A stretch of DNA of 6,577 nucleotides from CAYWNK01 sp047639615 (lineage in GTDB: Bacteria; Planctomycetota; UBA1135; GCA-002686595), in contig JBLIOL010000300.1 in NCBI GenBank assembly GCA_047639615.1, positions 1 through 6,577 on the forward strand. The letters are read 5' to 3'. Of the stretch, positions 1 to 5,580 are shown piece after piece; positions within the stretch are counted from its first letter, which is position 1, and every line of letters begins with the position of its first letter. A program made the translations under genes and the position numbers. The notes under the pieces were generated by a model, which saw only the letters and a list, made by a program, of their open reading frames with translations, was not told the origin of the DNA and searched no databases.

Positions 1-37
1 CCGCATCCAGACTGGCTGGAGGCGGCCCCGGCGGAGG

Positions 38-55
38 TCGGAGCCGAAGCTCCGA
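38..55 (-). terminator. UUCG-capped hairpin after tsf, possible terminator or 3' stabiliser
   Basis: Read on the minus strand, a perfect 7-bp stem (UCGGAGC/GCUCCGA) closes a UUCG loop in the very stable C(UUCG)G context. It begins 13 nt after the tsf stop codon. No run of U follows; the next bases are C/G-rich. It is therefore not a textbook intrinsic terminator and could instead protect the mRNA 3' end or mark a processing point. The hairpin is seen in the sequence; its role is inferred from position. Confidence 0.45.
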
Positions 56-67
56 TTGCAGGCTCGA

Positions 68-910
68 TCAGGCTCCGGCGCCCACCGCGAAGCGGCGGAA
101 ACCGTCGAGCGTAGTGCCTGCGCCCATGGCGGCCTCGAGGGCCTTCTGGACGGTGGTCTTGTCGTCCTTGACCCAGGGCTGCTCGGTGATGACCTGCTGG
201 GCGAAGAACTTCTCGAGCTGACCGGCCATGATCTTCTCTTGGATGTTCTCGGGCTTGCCCTTGAGGCCTTCCTTGATGATCTCCTTCTCGCGCTCGATAG
301 ATTCGGCACTGATCGTGTCGCGGTTCAGAGCACCGGGCTTGTAGACCACGATGTGCATGCAGAGGTCCTTGAGAGCGCCAGCATCGGGGCTTCCGGTGGT
401 GACGTTGACGAAGCCGCCCTGCATCTGGTCGTGGTGCACGTAGCTGGCCACGGCGCCGCCAGGATTCGAGTAGAAGCCCACGTCGGCGATCTGGATGTTC
501 TCACCCAGGCGGCCGATCAGCAGTTTGATGGCGTCAGCCACGGTGCCCTCACCCTTCCAGGTCTGGGCCAAGCAGGCCTCCAGATCGGCGGGCTCGTTCT
601 CGAGCACGTGAGCGGCCAGGTCGGCCATGAAGCCTTCGAAGTCGGGAGTCTTGGCCACGAAGTCGGTCTCGCAGGAGATCGACACCATAGCGCCGCGCTT
701 GCCATCCTCGGAGATCGAGGTGCACACGCGGCCCTCGCCGGTGTCGCGGCCGGCTTTCTTGGCGGCGGTCTTGAGACCGGACTTGCGGAGCTCGTCGAAG
801 GCCTTTTCCAGGTCGCCTTCGGTGGCGACGAGTGCCTTCTTGCACTCCATCATGCCGGCGCCGGATTTCTCACGGAGTTCGCGGACGAGAGCAGCTGTGA
901 TGTCAGCCAT
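68..910 (-). CDS. tsf: Translation elongation factor Ts
   Basis: EF-Ts is the cytoplasmic guanine-nucleotide exchange factor that releases GDP from EF-Tu. The protein has 280 aa, close to the 283 aa of the E. coli protein. Residues 1-55 form the UBA-like N-terminal domain with the signature VRELREKSGAGMMECKKAL. The EF-Tu-contacting TDFV motif is intact at residues 82-85 (SCETDFVAK). Two core subdomains follow (about 60-245), and the C-terminal module contains the family motif EQPWVKDD (243-250). The ATG at 908-910 gives the canonical start MADITAALVRELR. The 20 nt upstream contain no clear Shine-Dalgarno sequence. The gene lies 157 bp downstream of rpsB on the same strand, the conserved bacterial order, and is probably cotranscribed with it. 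pyrH and frr, often next in this operon, do not appear before the window ends. Confidence 0.97.
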   Translation of the reverse strand: MADITAALVRELREKSGAGMMECKKALVATEGDLEKAFDELRKSGLKTAAKKAGRDTGEGRVCTSISEDGKRGAMVSISCETDFVAKTPDFEGFMADLAAHVLENEPADLEACLAQTWKGEGTVADAIKLLIGRLGENIQIADVGFYSNPGGAVASYVHHDQMQGGFVNVTTGSPDAGALKDLCMHIVVYKPGALNRDTISAESIEREKEIIKEGLKGKPENIQEKIMAGQLEKFFAQQVITEQPWVKDDKTTVQKALEAAMGAGTTLDGFRRFAVGAGA

Positions 911-1067
911 GATTCTTGGTGGCAGGACTACCGCGCGGAACGCGGCTCACTGCCCTGGGGTATCGAGGGGTCTAGACAGGGAGCCCGGTCCAGCGGACCG
1001 AGCAAGTAAACAACGGAAGATGGACTTGCGGAAGCAGCCTCAGTGGGCCACCTCCGCAAGCAAAGCC
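911..1067 (-). other. rpsB-tsf intercistronic region (tsf leader)
   Basis: This 157-bp spacer has no gene. On the minus strand it holds three inverted repeats in order: an 8-bp stem at 1060-1025 just after the rpsB stop; a 6-bp GC-rich stem with a 3-nt loop at 1000-986 (CGGTCC/GGACCG), extended by two more pairs after one mismatch; and a 5-bp stem at 945-931 (CCGCG/CGCGG), about 20 nt before the tsf start. No convincing promoter was found inside it, so tsf is most likely read from the rpsB promoter, with these structures tuning processing or the S2 to EF-Ts ratio (inference). Confidence 0.5.
1025..1060 (-). terminator. Hairpin after rpsB, possible attenuator/partial terminator
   Basis: A perfect 8-bp stem (CTTGCGGA at 1025-1032 with TCCGCAAG at 1053-1060) encloses a 20-nt loop and starts 7 nt after the rpsB stop. 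On the minus strand the bases that follow are moderately U-rich (TCCATCTTCCGTTGTTTAC) without a clean U tract. Position and shape suggest partial termination or RNA processing between rpsB and tsf. The hairpin is seen; the function is inferred. Confidence 0.4.
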
Positions 1068-2036
1068 TTACTCGCCAGCGGTGGGCGCCGGGGGAGTGGC
1101 GCCAGCAGCAGGAGCGGCCGGAGCGGCCGGAGCAGCTTCAGCAGCGGGAGCGGCCGGAGCAGCTTCAGCAACCGGAGCAGCTTCAGCAACCGGAGCAGCC
1201 TCAGCAACCGGAGCAGCCTCAGCAGCTTCAGCAGCCTCGCCTTCCTTCTTGGAGGGCAGCGGACGTGCCGGACGGGAAGGACGGGGCTCGCCACCCGGGC
1301 CGGGCTCGGGAGCCTTCTCGGAGACGCCCATGGTCTGCACGCGGTCGGAGTGCTGGTGCCAACCGTCTTCGACGGAGGTGATCAGCTGCTCGACCAGCAG
1401 GCGCACGGACTTGAGTGCGTCGTCGTTACCGGGGATCACGATGTCCACGTGGGAGGGGTCGCAGTCCGTATCCAGCAGGCCGATGACGACGATGCCCATC
1501 TTGCGGGCCTCGCGCACGGCGTTGCCCTCGCGCGAGGGGTCGATCACGACCATGGCGCCGGGCATGCCGGACATCTCGCGGATGCCGCCCAGGTTACGGG
1601 TGATCTTGCGCTTCTCGCGGCCGATGGAGGCCAGCTCTTTCTTGGTCAGCTTCTGCTCGGCAGCGGCCTTCTCGTCGATGGCCTCGAGTTGCTCGAGACG
1701 ACGCAGGCGACTGCGGATAACGGAGAAGTTGGTCAGCGTGCCGCCGATCCAACGCTCGGTCACAACGGGCATGCCCGTGCGCTCGCCGGCGTCCAGGACC
1801 ACGCCTTTCACCTGGCGCTTGGTGCCGACCCAGAGAACGGTCTGGCCTTCGGAGGCGATGTTGAACAGCAGGTTGCGTGCACGGATCAAGCCGCGCATGG
1901 TCTCGCGCAGGTCGATCACGTGGATCGCGCCACGACGCCCGTGAATAAAGGGCGCCATCTTCGGGTTCCAGCGAGAGTGACGGCAGCCGAAGTGGACACC
2001 AGCTTCGATGAGCTGGGGGACAGTAAGTTTGTCCAT
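1068..2036 (-). CDS. rpsB: 30S ribosomal protein S2 with long Ala/Pro/Glu-rich C-terminal extension
   Basis: S2 is a small-subunit ribosomal protein needed for S1 attachment and initiation in the systems studied. The 322-aa product begins MDKLTVPQLIEAGVHFG and carries the family hallmarks: RWNPKMAPFIHGRRGAIHVIDL (22-43), the VGTKRQ segment (70-75), RWIGGTLTNF (95-104) and the C-terminal core IVVIGLLDTDCDP (182-194) with DIVIPGNDDA (198-207). The conserved core ends near residue 236. Typical S2 proteins are about 230-260 aa, so about 80 residues are extra: a Pro/Arg/Lys-rich linker (237-264) and then an Ala/Glu/Pro/Val tail (265-322) built partly from tandem VAEAAP hexapeptides. The tail should be disordered and possibly surface exposed. 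The ATG is unambiguous from the conserved N-terminus. It is preceded by a GC-rich hairpin rather than a clear Shine-Dalgarno sequence. A strong candidate promoter lies about 245 bp upstream, and tsf follows in the same direction. Confidence 0.97.
   Translation of the reverse strand: MDKLTVPQLIEAGVHFGCRHSRWNPKMAPFIHGRRGAIHVIDLRETMRGLIRARNLLFNIASEGQTVLWVGTKRQVKGVVLDAGERTGMPVVTERWIGGTLTNFSVIRSRLRRLEQLEAIDEKAAAEQKLTKKELASIGREKRKITRNLGGIREMSGMPGAMVVIDPSREGNAVREARKMGIVVIGLLDTDCDPSHVDIVIPGNDDALKSVRLLVEQLITSVEDGWHQHSDRVQTMGVSEKAPEPGPGGEPRPSRPARPLPSKKEGEAAEAAEAAPVAEAAPVAEAAPVAEAAPAAPAAEAAPAAPAAPAAGATPPAPTAGE
1156..1209 (-). repeat. Three tandem 18-bp repeats in the rpsB tail
   Basis: On the plus strand the unit GGAGCAGCTTCAGCAACC occurs at 1156-1173 and 1174-1191, and again at 1192-1209 with one T-to-C change. 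On the coding strand each unit gives the hexapeptide VAEAAP (residues about 277-294 of S2). Diverged and partial copies rich in GCAGC/GGAGC continue on both sides (about 1090-1240). The in-frame 18-bp period means copy number can change by slippage without a frameshift. Confidence 0.9.
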
Positions 2037-2274
2037 GGTGTGCGCCCCGGATTTGGGGGGCGCGAGGTGGGGACTGGGGTGTTTTTTTGGGTGCCCTTAG
2101 TGCCGCCCAGAAAAGCTGGGGGGCAGGGAGCCCGGAGAGTTTGGCGCGTCGCAGAAACCCGTCCTGGTCTGAAGCCCCAACACTTGGCTCCCCCTTGCCG
2201 GCCATCCCCCTAAATAAGGGGCGCGTCCGAGAGGGAGCGGAGGGCAGCCGACAATTCGGTCTCCGCGAAACGAG
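2037..2274 (-). promoter_or_regulatory. Predicted structured rpsB 5' leader
   Basis: If transcription starts about 7 nt past the TATTCT box, the rpsB mRNA has a leader of about 238 nt with no credible gene. On the minus strand it contains several stems: CCCCT/AGGGG with a 5-nt A/T loop (2221-2207); a 9-bp stem with one C-C mismatch around a CUUUU loop (2124-2102); an A7 run (2088-2082); and a perfect 7-bp stem GCGCCCC/GGGGCGC ending 5 nt before the ATG (2063-2042). Ribosomal protein operons, including rpsB in Gammaproteobacteria, are often autoregulated through leader structures. A similar role here is inference, since I do not recognise a named RNA family. Confidence 0.4.
2042..2063 (-). promoter_or_regulatory. 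Hairpin covering the rpsB ribosome-binding position
   Basis: GCGCCCC (2042-2048) and GGGGCGC (2057-2063) form a perfect 7-bp, all-GC stem with an 8-nt loop. On the rpsB mRNA the 3' arm GGGGCGC is the only G-rich stretch in the Shine-Dalgarno position, ending 5 nt before the AUG. When folded, the hairpin would hide it, which suits translational control. The structure is clear in the sequence; control by S2 is a guess. Confidence 0.5.
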
Positions 2275-2280
2275 CCAAGG

Positions 2281-2308
2281 AGAATAGCTGGCAGCCCCGT
2301 GGTGTCAA
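2281..2308 (-). promoter_or_regulatory. Candidate sigma70-type promoter for rpsB-tsf
   Basis: On the minus strand a perfect TTGACA (2308-2303) is followed after 16 bp by TATTCT (2286-2281), which matches TATAAT at four of six positions. The predicted start is near 2274. It points to rpsB and is the best promoter-like sequence found in the window. Two G-run repeats (CCAGGGG-type, 2368-2346) lie upstream of the -35 box. Confidence 0.6.
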
Positions 2309-2486
2309 TCAGGGAGCCTGATATCGGGCCAGCTTCAGGGACACGGTCCCCCTGGAGTCCCCCCCTGGCACGTTCTAAGAAAGGATTGCCCTTCCAGGCC
2401 TTCGGGCCGCTGCCAGCAGCCGCCGGCAGAGTATTCTCCGGGAGTATCTTCCGCCAACGGCTCGCCCCTGGCGGGCCCCACCCCCC
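2309..2486. other. Upstream region of the diguanylate cyclase gene
   Basis: This stretch lies between the rpsB promoter and the divergent GGDEF gene. It holds no gene and no convincing plus-strand promoter. Visible repeats are: GTCCCCCTGG at 2346-2355 and a near copy at 2357-2368; a stem GGGAC/GTCCC at 2338-2350; a plus-strand GGCC-UUCG-GGCC hairpin (2397-2408); and an 11-bp direct repeat GAGTATTCTCC/GAGTATCTTCC (2429-2439, 2442-2452; nine of eleven identical) that also contains an imperfect dyad centred on 2440. The last lies 35-58 bp before the GGDEF start codon and could be an operator, but this is speculative. Confidence 0.4.
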
Positions 2487-3548
2487 ATGGTCCCCAACCA
2501 ACCGCACCGTATCCTTGTCTGCGACCACCGCGGCGAGGGCACCCAAAACCTCCTGCGTCCCCTAGCGGCCATGGGGTTTGAGCTGACTTTTAGCTCCGGT
2601 CTTGGTGAAACCCTACGTCTGCTAGGCCGCGGGGCACCCAACCTGCTGGTGCTGGATCCGCTCTCCCGCGGCGGCACCGCCGAGCTCGAGCGCCTGCGCG
2701 CCGCCCTGCCGCGCACGGGCGTCCCGGTCATGCTGATCGCGGACCCCACGGATCCCCTACCGAGTGTCCTGGCCGCCCGCGCCCTCGGCGACCTGCCCTT
2801 CGATCTGGCCTACCGCGGCGCACCCATGGAGGAGCTGCTGCTACGCGTGGAGCAGCTCATGGCCCAGGTAGGCCGCGTGGAAGAGCTCGAGGTCGTGCGC
2901 TACGCCGCCACCCACGACGACCTGACCGGCCTGCTGCGCATCGGCCCCTTCGGCGAGCGCCTCTCCGAACACTTCTCCGCCGCCCAACGTCACCACCTAA
3001 ACCTCGCTCTGGTGATCGTCGACCTGGACCGCTTCGGCGCCATCAACAAGGACTTCGACCACACAGTCGGCGACAAGGTCATCAGCCAAGTAGGTCAAGT
3101 CATCGCCGACTTCCTGCGCACGGAGGATGTAGCCGGGCGCATCGGCGGCGACGAATTCGCCATGGTGTTGCCCTACACCCAAAAAGTGGATGCCGCCCGC
3201 GTGGTGGGTCGAATCCGCGATCAGGTGGAATCACTCTCCGGCCCCTTACCCGGTGGCGGAAGCCTACGCGTGGCTGCCAGCATCGGTTTCGAGACCTACG
3301 ACGGCTCCGATTTGGAGAGCGTCAGCATGCTGCGCCGACACGCGGAGATCGCCCTGCGCCACGCCAAACTCCAAGGCGGCAATCGCGCCGTCTACTACCG
3401 CAGCCTCGAATCACACGGAGGAGCCGCAGCTCAGACAGCGGCCGAATCCCTGGATACTGAAGGCCCGGCCCTGCAGCCGCCGGAACACTGGCAGCCGAGC
3501 GTCATCTTGCCGACGACGCCCTTACGGTCGCACGAGGATCGGACGTAG
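2487..3548 (+). CDS. Diguanylate cyclase: degenerate receiver-like domain plus GGDEF domain
   Basis: The 353-aa protein should make cyclic di-GMP from two GTP in the cytoplasm. Residues about 6-127 look like a response-regulator receiver (ILVCDH at 9-14, LVLDP at 54-58 with D57 at the phospho-acceptor place, and a last helix EELLLRVEQLM). The usual acidic pair is reduced to D13-H14, LIADPT (83-88) stands where the Thr/Ser strand is expected, and R110 stands where the invariant Lys should be, so phosphorylation is doubtful. A short helical linker (128-140) leads to the GGDEF domain (about 141-307), entered by ATHDDLTGLL. The catalytic motif GGDEF is intact at 220-224, the metal Asp is D179 (VDLDRF), and the substrate residues N187 and D196 remain. 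The inhibitory-site motif RxxD is present (RTED, 211-214) exactly five residues before GGDEF, so product inhibition is expected. Residues 308-353 are a Pro-rich unstructured tail. No Shine-Dalgarno sequence precedes the ATG, which is chosen because the receiver fold starts just after it. The 3' end overlaps the opposing gene by 27 bp. Confidence 0.93.
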   Translation: MVPNQPHRILVCDHRGEGTQNLLRPLAAMGFELTFSSGLGETLRLLGRGAPNLLVLDPLSRGGTAELERLRAALPRTGVPVMLIADPTDPLPSVLAARALGDLPFDLAYRGAPMEELLLRVEQLMAQVGRVEELEVVRYAATHDDLTGLLRIGPFGERLSEHFSAAQRHHLNLALVIVDLDRFGAINKDFDHTVGDKVISQVGQVIADFLRTEDVAGRIGGDEFAMVLPYTQKVDAARVVGRIRDQVESLSGPLPGGGSLRVAASIGFETYDGSDLESVSMLRRHAEIALRHAKLQGGNRAVYYRSLESHGGAAAQTAAESLDTEGPALQPPEHWQPSVILPTTPLRSHEDRT

Positions 3549-4793
3549 CCAGTTGGCTCGGTCCATGACCGGGCCATCGCCCGCGTCATCCACTTCCAGC
3601 ACCAGCTGCTGAACGCCCGCGAGCGATAGGCTAGGCAGGCGCAGGACCGCTTCGCCGGCACGCACGACCCCGCTCTCAAAGAGCTGCTTGCCGTCGGCGA
3701 TTACGCGGAAGCGTACGGAACCAGCCACCTGTCCACGTCGCGCAGGATCCTCCACCGCAGCCAGGATGCGCAGGCTGGCGAACTCGCCGGCCAGCTCCCA
3801 GGTCAAGCGACTGGGCGCGTGCACGCCGATGCCTCGGGTCCAATCACGACCCTCCGCGCGCAGGGGTCCGCCGCCGACACTGCTACCGATGCGGTGTCGC
3901 CAGACCATGCCCAGAGGCTCGGCCCCGGGAGGATCGAAGGGCGAGGCCACCGGCCCCGTATCCGCCACCGGCAACCAGCCCAAAAAGGCGTAGCGTCCGT
4001 TGTCTACCAGCAGCTCGCGCACGGCACCGAAGGGCACGTTCAGTTTCCCCAGGCGGCCACCGACGCGCACACTGTCGGCGCTGAAGCCCTCCAGATTCAC
4101 GCTGATGCGATTGCCCCCCACCAGGTCGAGCACCACGGGCTGCACGGGCTGCACGGCTTTGCCGTCGGCATCACCAGGCTCATCACCAGGCTCATCACCA
4201 AGCGGTTCCACAAAGAGCGCCGCCACATCCTCCCACGGGTAGGTGCGCTCCCCCAGTCGGCTCTCGAAGAGCACGCCCTCCGGAGAGAAGCCCACCAGCA
4301 AGCCCTCGACCTTGTCGATGCCGCGGGGCAGCACCCGGTAGAGCCGGTCGCCCTCTTCCGGGGCAGTGAATTCCTGATCGGCGCGCGCAAGCCGCTCCGG
4401 AAAGCGCAAGGCGAGCAAGTGATCGATCGAGATGCGCGCCTTCACGTCCGCAACCATGCTCAGTCCCAGATGCTCCTCGTCGAGGCCCGCGACCGTACCC
4501 GCGATCCGGTCGCCACCCGCGAGTTCCACCTCACAAAGCTCAGCGCCGGGCTCCAGAGCCAAACCTGCGACCCCCTCGAAACGTAGAAATACCGCATCCC
4601 CAAGGCCTTTCCCACGTAGCTCGCCCAGGGATACCTGACGCGAGATCCCGTCGAGATCCTCCAGCACGGCCTGAATGACCGGCGCGCTGGGCGCATCCTG
4701 AAAGGCCCACAGCATGGGTGCAAACAACAGACCCAGGCAGGCCACAAGACGCTTGGCTTTGAATATCACAGGAGAGTCAAGAAGTGGGTGCAT
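3522..4793 (-). CDS. Secreted protein with three beta-rich repeats and a C-terminal NPCBM-like domain
   Basis: The 423-aa product starts with a probable Sec signal peptide: a basic stretch FKAKR (11-15), a hydrophobic core LVACLGLLFAPML, and a likely cut after LWA (residue 30). Residues about 88-265 contain three similar modules of roughly 40 residues (88-130, 158-195, 222-263). Each has the pattern of a G-D/N strand (GGDRIAGTV, DKVEGLLVG, GGNRISVNL), a Leu/Val-rich strand, and an ending like VPF/YPW-x-x-V-x-x-L. They resemble small Sm-like beta barrels. An acidic GDEPGDEPGD linker (199-208) and a QPVQPV stretch separate modules 2 and 3. Residues about 295-423 match the NPCBM/NEW2 type, with RGIGVHAPSRLTWEL, a central SVRFRVIADGKQLFESGV and the closing DRANWLRPIL. 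NPCBM domains accompany glycosidases and are thought to bind carbohydrate. No catalytic domain is visible, so the function is unknown. The ATG overlaps the methyltransferase 3' end by 17 bp. A GTG at residue 9 would give a tighter signal peptide. Confidence 0.85.
   Translation of the reverse strand: MHPLLDSPVIFKAKRLVACLGLLFAPMLWAFQDAPSAPVIQAVLEDLDGISRQVSLGELRGKGLGDAVFLRFEGVAGLALEPGAELCEVELAGGDRIAGTVAGLDEEHLGLSMVADVKARISIDHLLALRFPERLARADQEFTAPEEGDRLYRVLPRGIDKVEGLLVGFSPEGVLFESRLGERTYPWEDVAALFVEPLGDEPGDEPGDADGKAVQPVQPVVLDLVGGNRISVNLEGFSADSVRVGGRLGKLNVPFGAVRELLVDNGRYAFLGWLPVADTGPVASPFDPPGAEPLGMVWRHRIGSSVGGGPLRAEGRDWTRGIGVHAPSRLTWELAGEFASLRILAAVEDPARRGQVAGSVRFRVIADGKQLFESGVVRAGEAVLRLPSLSLAGVQQLVLEVDDAGDGPVMDRANWLRPILVRP
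4134..4196 (-). repeat. Short tandem repeats in the linker of the NPCBM protein gene
   Basis: On the plus strand CACGGGCTG is repeated at 4134-4142 and 4143-4151 with a partial third copy, encoding QPVQPV. The 12-bp unit ATCACCAGGCTC follows at 4170-4181 and 4182-4193 with a partial third copy, encoding the GDEP linker repeat. Both periods are multiples of three, so copy changes keep the reading frame and only alter linker length. Confidence 0.8.
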
Positions 4794-5580
4794 CGGGCTT
4801 GCGCGCGATGAGTACCAGTGACTGGCCCAGGAAGGGTCCGGTCAGACGATCGATCCAGCGGAAGAGAGTCATACTGCGTGCGATCATACGCAGCTGCCTC
4901 GGACCATAGGTCGTGGAGAGCGGTTGCGTACGGCGCAGTACACGACTCTTAAGGAAGTAGGTCGGCACCCCCGCAAGGTTCATGTAGCGCGCCCGCTCGA
5001 CGATCCAACCGGCGGCTTGCACACGGCGCACGAGATCGCGCCGGTTGTAGCGGCGATAGTGATCGGAGGCCACGTCGATGCTGCCAAAGAGCCAGCTCAA
5101 GGCCGGCACCTTGATATAGAGCACCCCACCAGGGGGCGCGATGTCTAGGAAGGTACGCAACAGGGCGGAGTCATCCTCGATGTGCTCGAGCACATCCAAG
5201 CAGACGATCGAGTCGACGCCCTTCTCGGCCAAGACTCCGCGCTGTTGATCCAAGTCGATCTGCAGCACCTCCACACCGGGGTCCTGATCGAAGCGCGCGC
5301 GCAGGGTGGCAACGTTGTCCGGAGCCAGGTCCACGGCCAACACGCGCTCCACCCGCCGGCGGGCCACCTCGACGAAGTTACCGATCCCGCAACCGGCATC
5401 CAGCACGCAACGCCCCAAGCGGCCGCGCGCCAGGTCGAAGACCCACTCGTAATAGGGCACCAGGTGGGCCATGCTCTGGTTGGCCTCCAGATGCTCGGCG
5501 GCGTGGGGCAATTTCTCTTGGGCCGCGGCGGATAGATCCCCCGCAGGGGCTTGGTTGGAGTCGGCTTCCTGGGGCTGCAC
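4777..5580 (-). CDS. Class I SAM-dependent methyltransferase
   Basis: With the chosen GTG start the protein has 267 aa. It has a Rossmann-fold methyltransferase core: motif I VLDAGCGIGNF (59-69), the acidic residue ending strand 2 in LAVDLAPDN (D84), the adenine-side acidic motif IDLDQQ (108-113), and motif IV-like IVCLDVLEHIEDD (125-137). The segment LFGSIDVASDHYRRYNRRDL (164-183) is typical of methyltransferases encoded near glycosyltransferases and glycan genes. The substrate cannot be read from the sequence. The frame is open back to an ATG at 5820, but the added 80 residues look like translated noncoding DNA (Gly/Arg/Pro-rich, weaker third-position GC bias). A candidate promoter also lies inside them, so GTG 5578-5580 is preferred. 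No Shine-Dalgarno sequence is seen at the GTG; a G-rich AAGGGGGG precedes the upstream ATG, so the long form is not excluded. The stop overlaps the next gene's start by 17 bp, which suggests translational coupling. Confidence 0.87.
   Translation of the reverse strand: MQPQEADSNQAPAGDLSAAAQEKLPHAAEHLEANQSMAHLVPYYEWVFDLARGRLGRCVLDAGCGIGNFVEVARRRVERVLAVDLAPDNVATLRARFDQDPGVEVLQIDLDQQRGVLAEKGVDSIVCLDVLEHIEDDSALLRTFLDIAPPGGVLYIKVPALSWLFGSIDVASDHYRRYNRRDLVRRVQAAGWIVERARYMNLAGVPTYFLKSRVLRRTQPLSTTYGPRQLRMIARSMTLFRWIDRLTGPFLGQSLVLIARKPDAPTS

Noticed and set aside
56..1009. Long plus-strand open frame antisense to tsf
   Set aside because: It mirrors the tsf coding strand in high-GC DNA, has a composition unlike a real protein, and the minus strand is unmistakably EF-Ts.
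1090..1240. Repeat-rich GCAGC region as a CRISPR or mobile-element repeat
   Set aside because: The units are contiguous, in frame and coding (S2 tail), with no spacers or terminal repeats.
2042..2088. Plus-strand terminator (GC hairpin followed by T7)
   Set aside because: The T run lies 18 nt after the stem, and no plus-strand gene ends upstream; the hairpin is better explained as part of the rpsB leader.
1594..2205. Minus-strand open frame starting in the rpsB leader and running into rpsB in another frame
   Set aside because: Considered as a leader peptide, but it continues far into rpsB out of frame, has Arg/Pro-rich shadow composition, and would compete with the S2 start.
627..2213. 528-codon plus-strand open frame antisense to tsf and rpsB
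   Set aside because: It crosses two conserved genes and the leader, is full of Ser/Arg/Gly low-complexity sequence from the repeat region, and shows no recognisable domain.
3819..4586. Plus-strand open frame antisense to the NPCBM protein gene
   Set aside because: It is His/Gln/Ala-rich shadow sequence with no domain; the minus strand has a signal peptide and a recognisable domain.
4728..4748. Lipobox (LVAC) in the NPCBM protein, suggesting a lipoprotein
   Set aside because: The Cys comes only three residues after the basic stretch, so there is no hydrophobic core before it; an ordinary signal peptide fits better.
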